Source: Ceratotherium simum simum
Taxonomy: Eukaryota; Chordata; Mammalia; Perissodactyla; Rhinocerotidae
Assembly (NCBI RefSeq): GCF_000283155.1
Contig: NW_004454162.1
Location: forward strand, 56,947,437 to 57,011,436
Length of the DNA stretch: 64,000 nt
Direction: 5' to 3'
Shown: positions 63,160-64,000 of the stretch, piece after piece
How positions within the stretch are numbered: position 1 is the first letter of the stretch
Layout of the letters: the number at the start of each line of letters is the position of its first letter
Notes under the pieces: model-generated
Seen by the model: the letters and a program-made list of their open reading frames with translations, nothing else
What the model was told of the DNA's origin: nothing
The model's database searches: none
Translations under genes and position numbers: made by a program

Positions 63160-63325
63160 AATAATAGTAGCTACTAGTGGTTGAGTCCCTAGGGCGTCTC
63201 AATGGTAGCATTTTACGTATGTTCTCTTTTAATCGCTACCACAACCAAGCTAGATAAAGAATCCCAGGGAAAGTGAGGTTAATTTACTTGCCCAAGTTTC
63301 CACAGCTCGACATTCAAATCTAGAA
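63160..63325 (-). repeat. MIR SINE fragment
   Basis: Antisense MIR: atcgctaccacaaccaagct, aggttaatttacttgcccaa, cattcaaatctagaa. Confidence 0.6.
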
Positions 63326-63654
63326 ATTTTATATTTTAAATATATGGTGTTAACCATGCTGTATTGCTTCCTGGCTACCCTCAGTCTTAGAAAAGTTGGT
63401 AGAATCTTGACGTAATGATATTGACAACTGACTGAAATACTTAGGCATCTTCTCCCCTTGGACCTTTACCAAGGCATTTAGTTAGATAATGGCTGTATGG
63501 TGTTTTTACATGTGAAGCAGAAGTATTGATGCATTTCACTTTTTTTGTGACCATAGATTCGAGTGACCACTAGGCATATGCCACTTTCTTGGGTATCTTT
63601 ACGTACTGATACTCAGTTTATCTTTTCTGACCATTATATTACCGTTAGAAGATC

Positions 63655-63760
63655 TAGAGTTTAGTTCTACTTGTTACCCTAGGGAGCTTAAAAAACACTG
63701 AGGCTCAAGACCTGCTGCCAAAGATTCCGATTTAATAATTCTAGTTGTCACTAATCGGGC
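63655..63760. repeat. Possible MER5 fragment
   Basis: Has agggagcttaaaaaacactg and aaagattccgatttaataat, which look like a degraded MER5 core. Weak match. Confidence 0.3.
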
Positions 63761-64000
63761 TGACTTATAACTCTTGAAATGTTCAGAGATACTTTTTGTT
63801 TTTAGTCTAATGTGGTAACAGTATTTCTGAGACATACCTCCAATAAAATATTCTACAATTAAGGGGCAGATAGTGTCCAGACATAACCCAGAAGACAAGA
63901 GCACAGATGACCTGACCCATTTATCTTGGAAGCCTCTCATTTGTTATGTTCCCTCTAAGACTGGGAGGAGTAACCCCACCTCCTGGCAAGGGATCCTGGA

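Larger units (their letters stand above)
56984..64000 (+). other. ARFGEF3: ARFGEF3 intron 5, 5' portion (at least 7.0 kb)
   Basis: Starts with gtgagt. It contains L1 3' fragments (about 57825-57975 and 58283-58510), MIR pieces and two MER5 elements (60893-61074 and 61140-61285). The stretch 58520-60240 is moderately GC-rich but has no splice-flanked frame that continues ARFGEF3. The stretch 61570-63150 is AT-rich with no repeat I recognise. I searched by eye for the expected continuation of the protein and did not find it, so the intron appears to run past the window end. Confidence 0.75.

Noticed and set aside
1..64000. CRISPR array, prokaryotic operon or phage-like system
   Set aside because: The window is mammalian. 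The tandem arrays found have diverged units with no unique spacers, and no compact gene clusters exist.

Overview
This is non-coding-rich genomic DNA from a placental mammal. It covers the 5' part of one split gene on the + strand. Four short exons, each with canonical AG/GT borders and matching phases, join into one open frame. I recognise that frame as ARFGEF3 (BIG3, KIAA1244), a divergent member of the BIG/Sec7 family of ARF exchange factors. The exons are 4858-4909, 36245-36326, 38885-39016 and 56915-56983. They give 335 coding bases, roughly residues 29-140 of the protein if exon 1 is as in human (from memory). The start-codon exon should lie just left of the window, and the remaining exons, including the Sec7-like region, to the right.

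The organism is probably a perissodactyl (horse, ass, zebra, rhinoceros or tapir). Eight copies of a tRNA-derived SINE of the equine repetitive element (ERE) type are present, most with the tRNA-like A/B boxes and several with 12-16 bp target-site duplications. From established knowledge, ERE SINEs are confined to Perissodactyla. Older pan-mammalian repeats (MIR, L2, L1M, MER5, MER20, Tigger-like) make up much of the rest.

Layout: 1-620 is CpG-rich and looks like the downstream part of a promoter CpG island at the start of intron 1. Intron 1 runs to 4857 and holds a 35-bp minisatellite. Intron 2 (4910-36244, 31.3 kb) carries four EREs, a nested transposon stack at 16698-18292, a truncated L1 at 22540-23478, a 49-bp perfect tandem duplication and a second minisatellite inside an L2. 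Intron 3 (36327-38884, 2.6 kb) begins almost directly with a Tigger-like DNA transposon and contains the best-preserved ERE. Intron 4 (39017-56914, 17.9 kb) contains three EREs, one of them split by a 100-N assembly gap. Intron 5 fills the rest of the window.

I found no second protein-coding gene, no RNA gene apart from tRNA-derived SINE heads, and no sign of a novel system. The long open frames outside the four exons look like chance or repeat-derived frames. The most useful observations are an assembly artefact (a 92-bp identical sequence on both sides of the N gap) and the resolved nested insertion at 16.7-18.3 kb.
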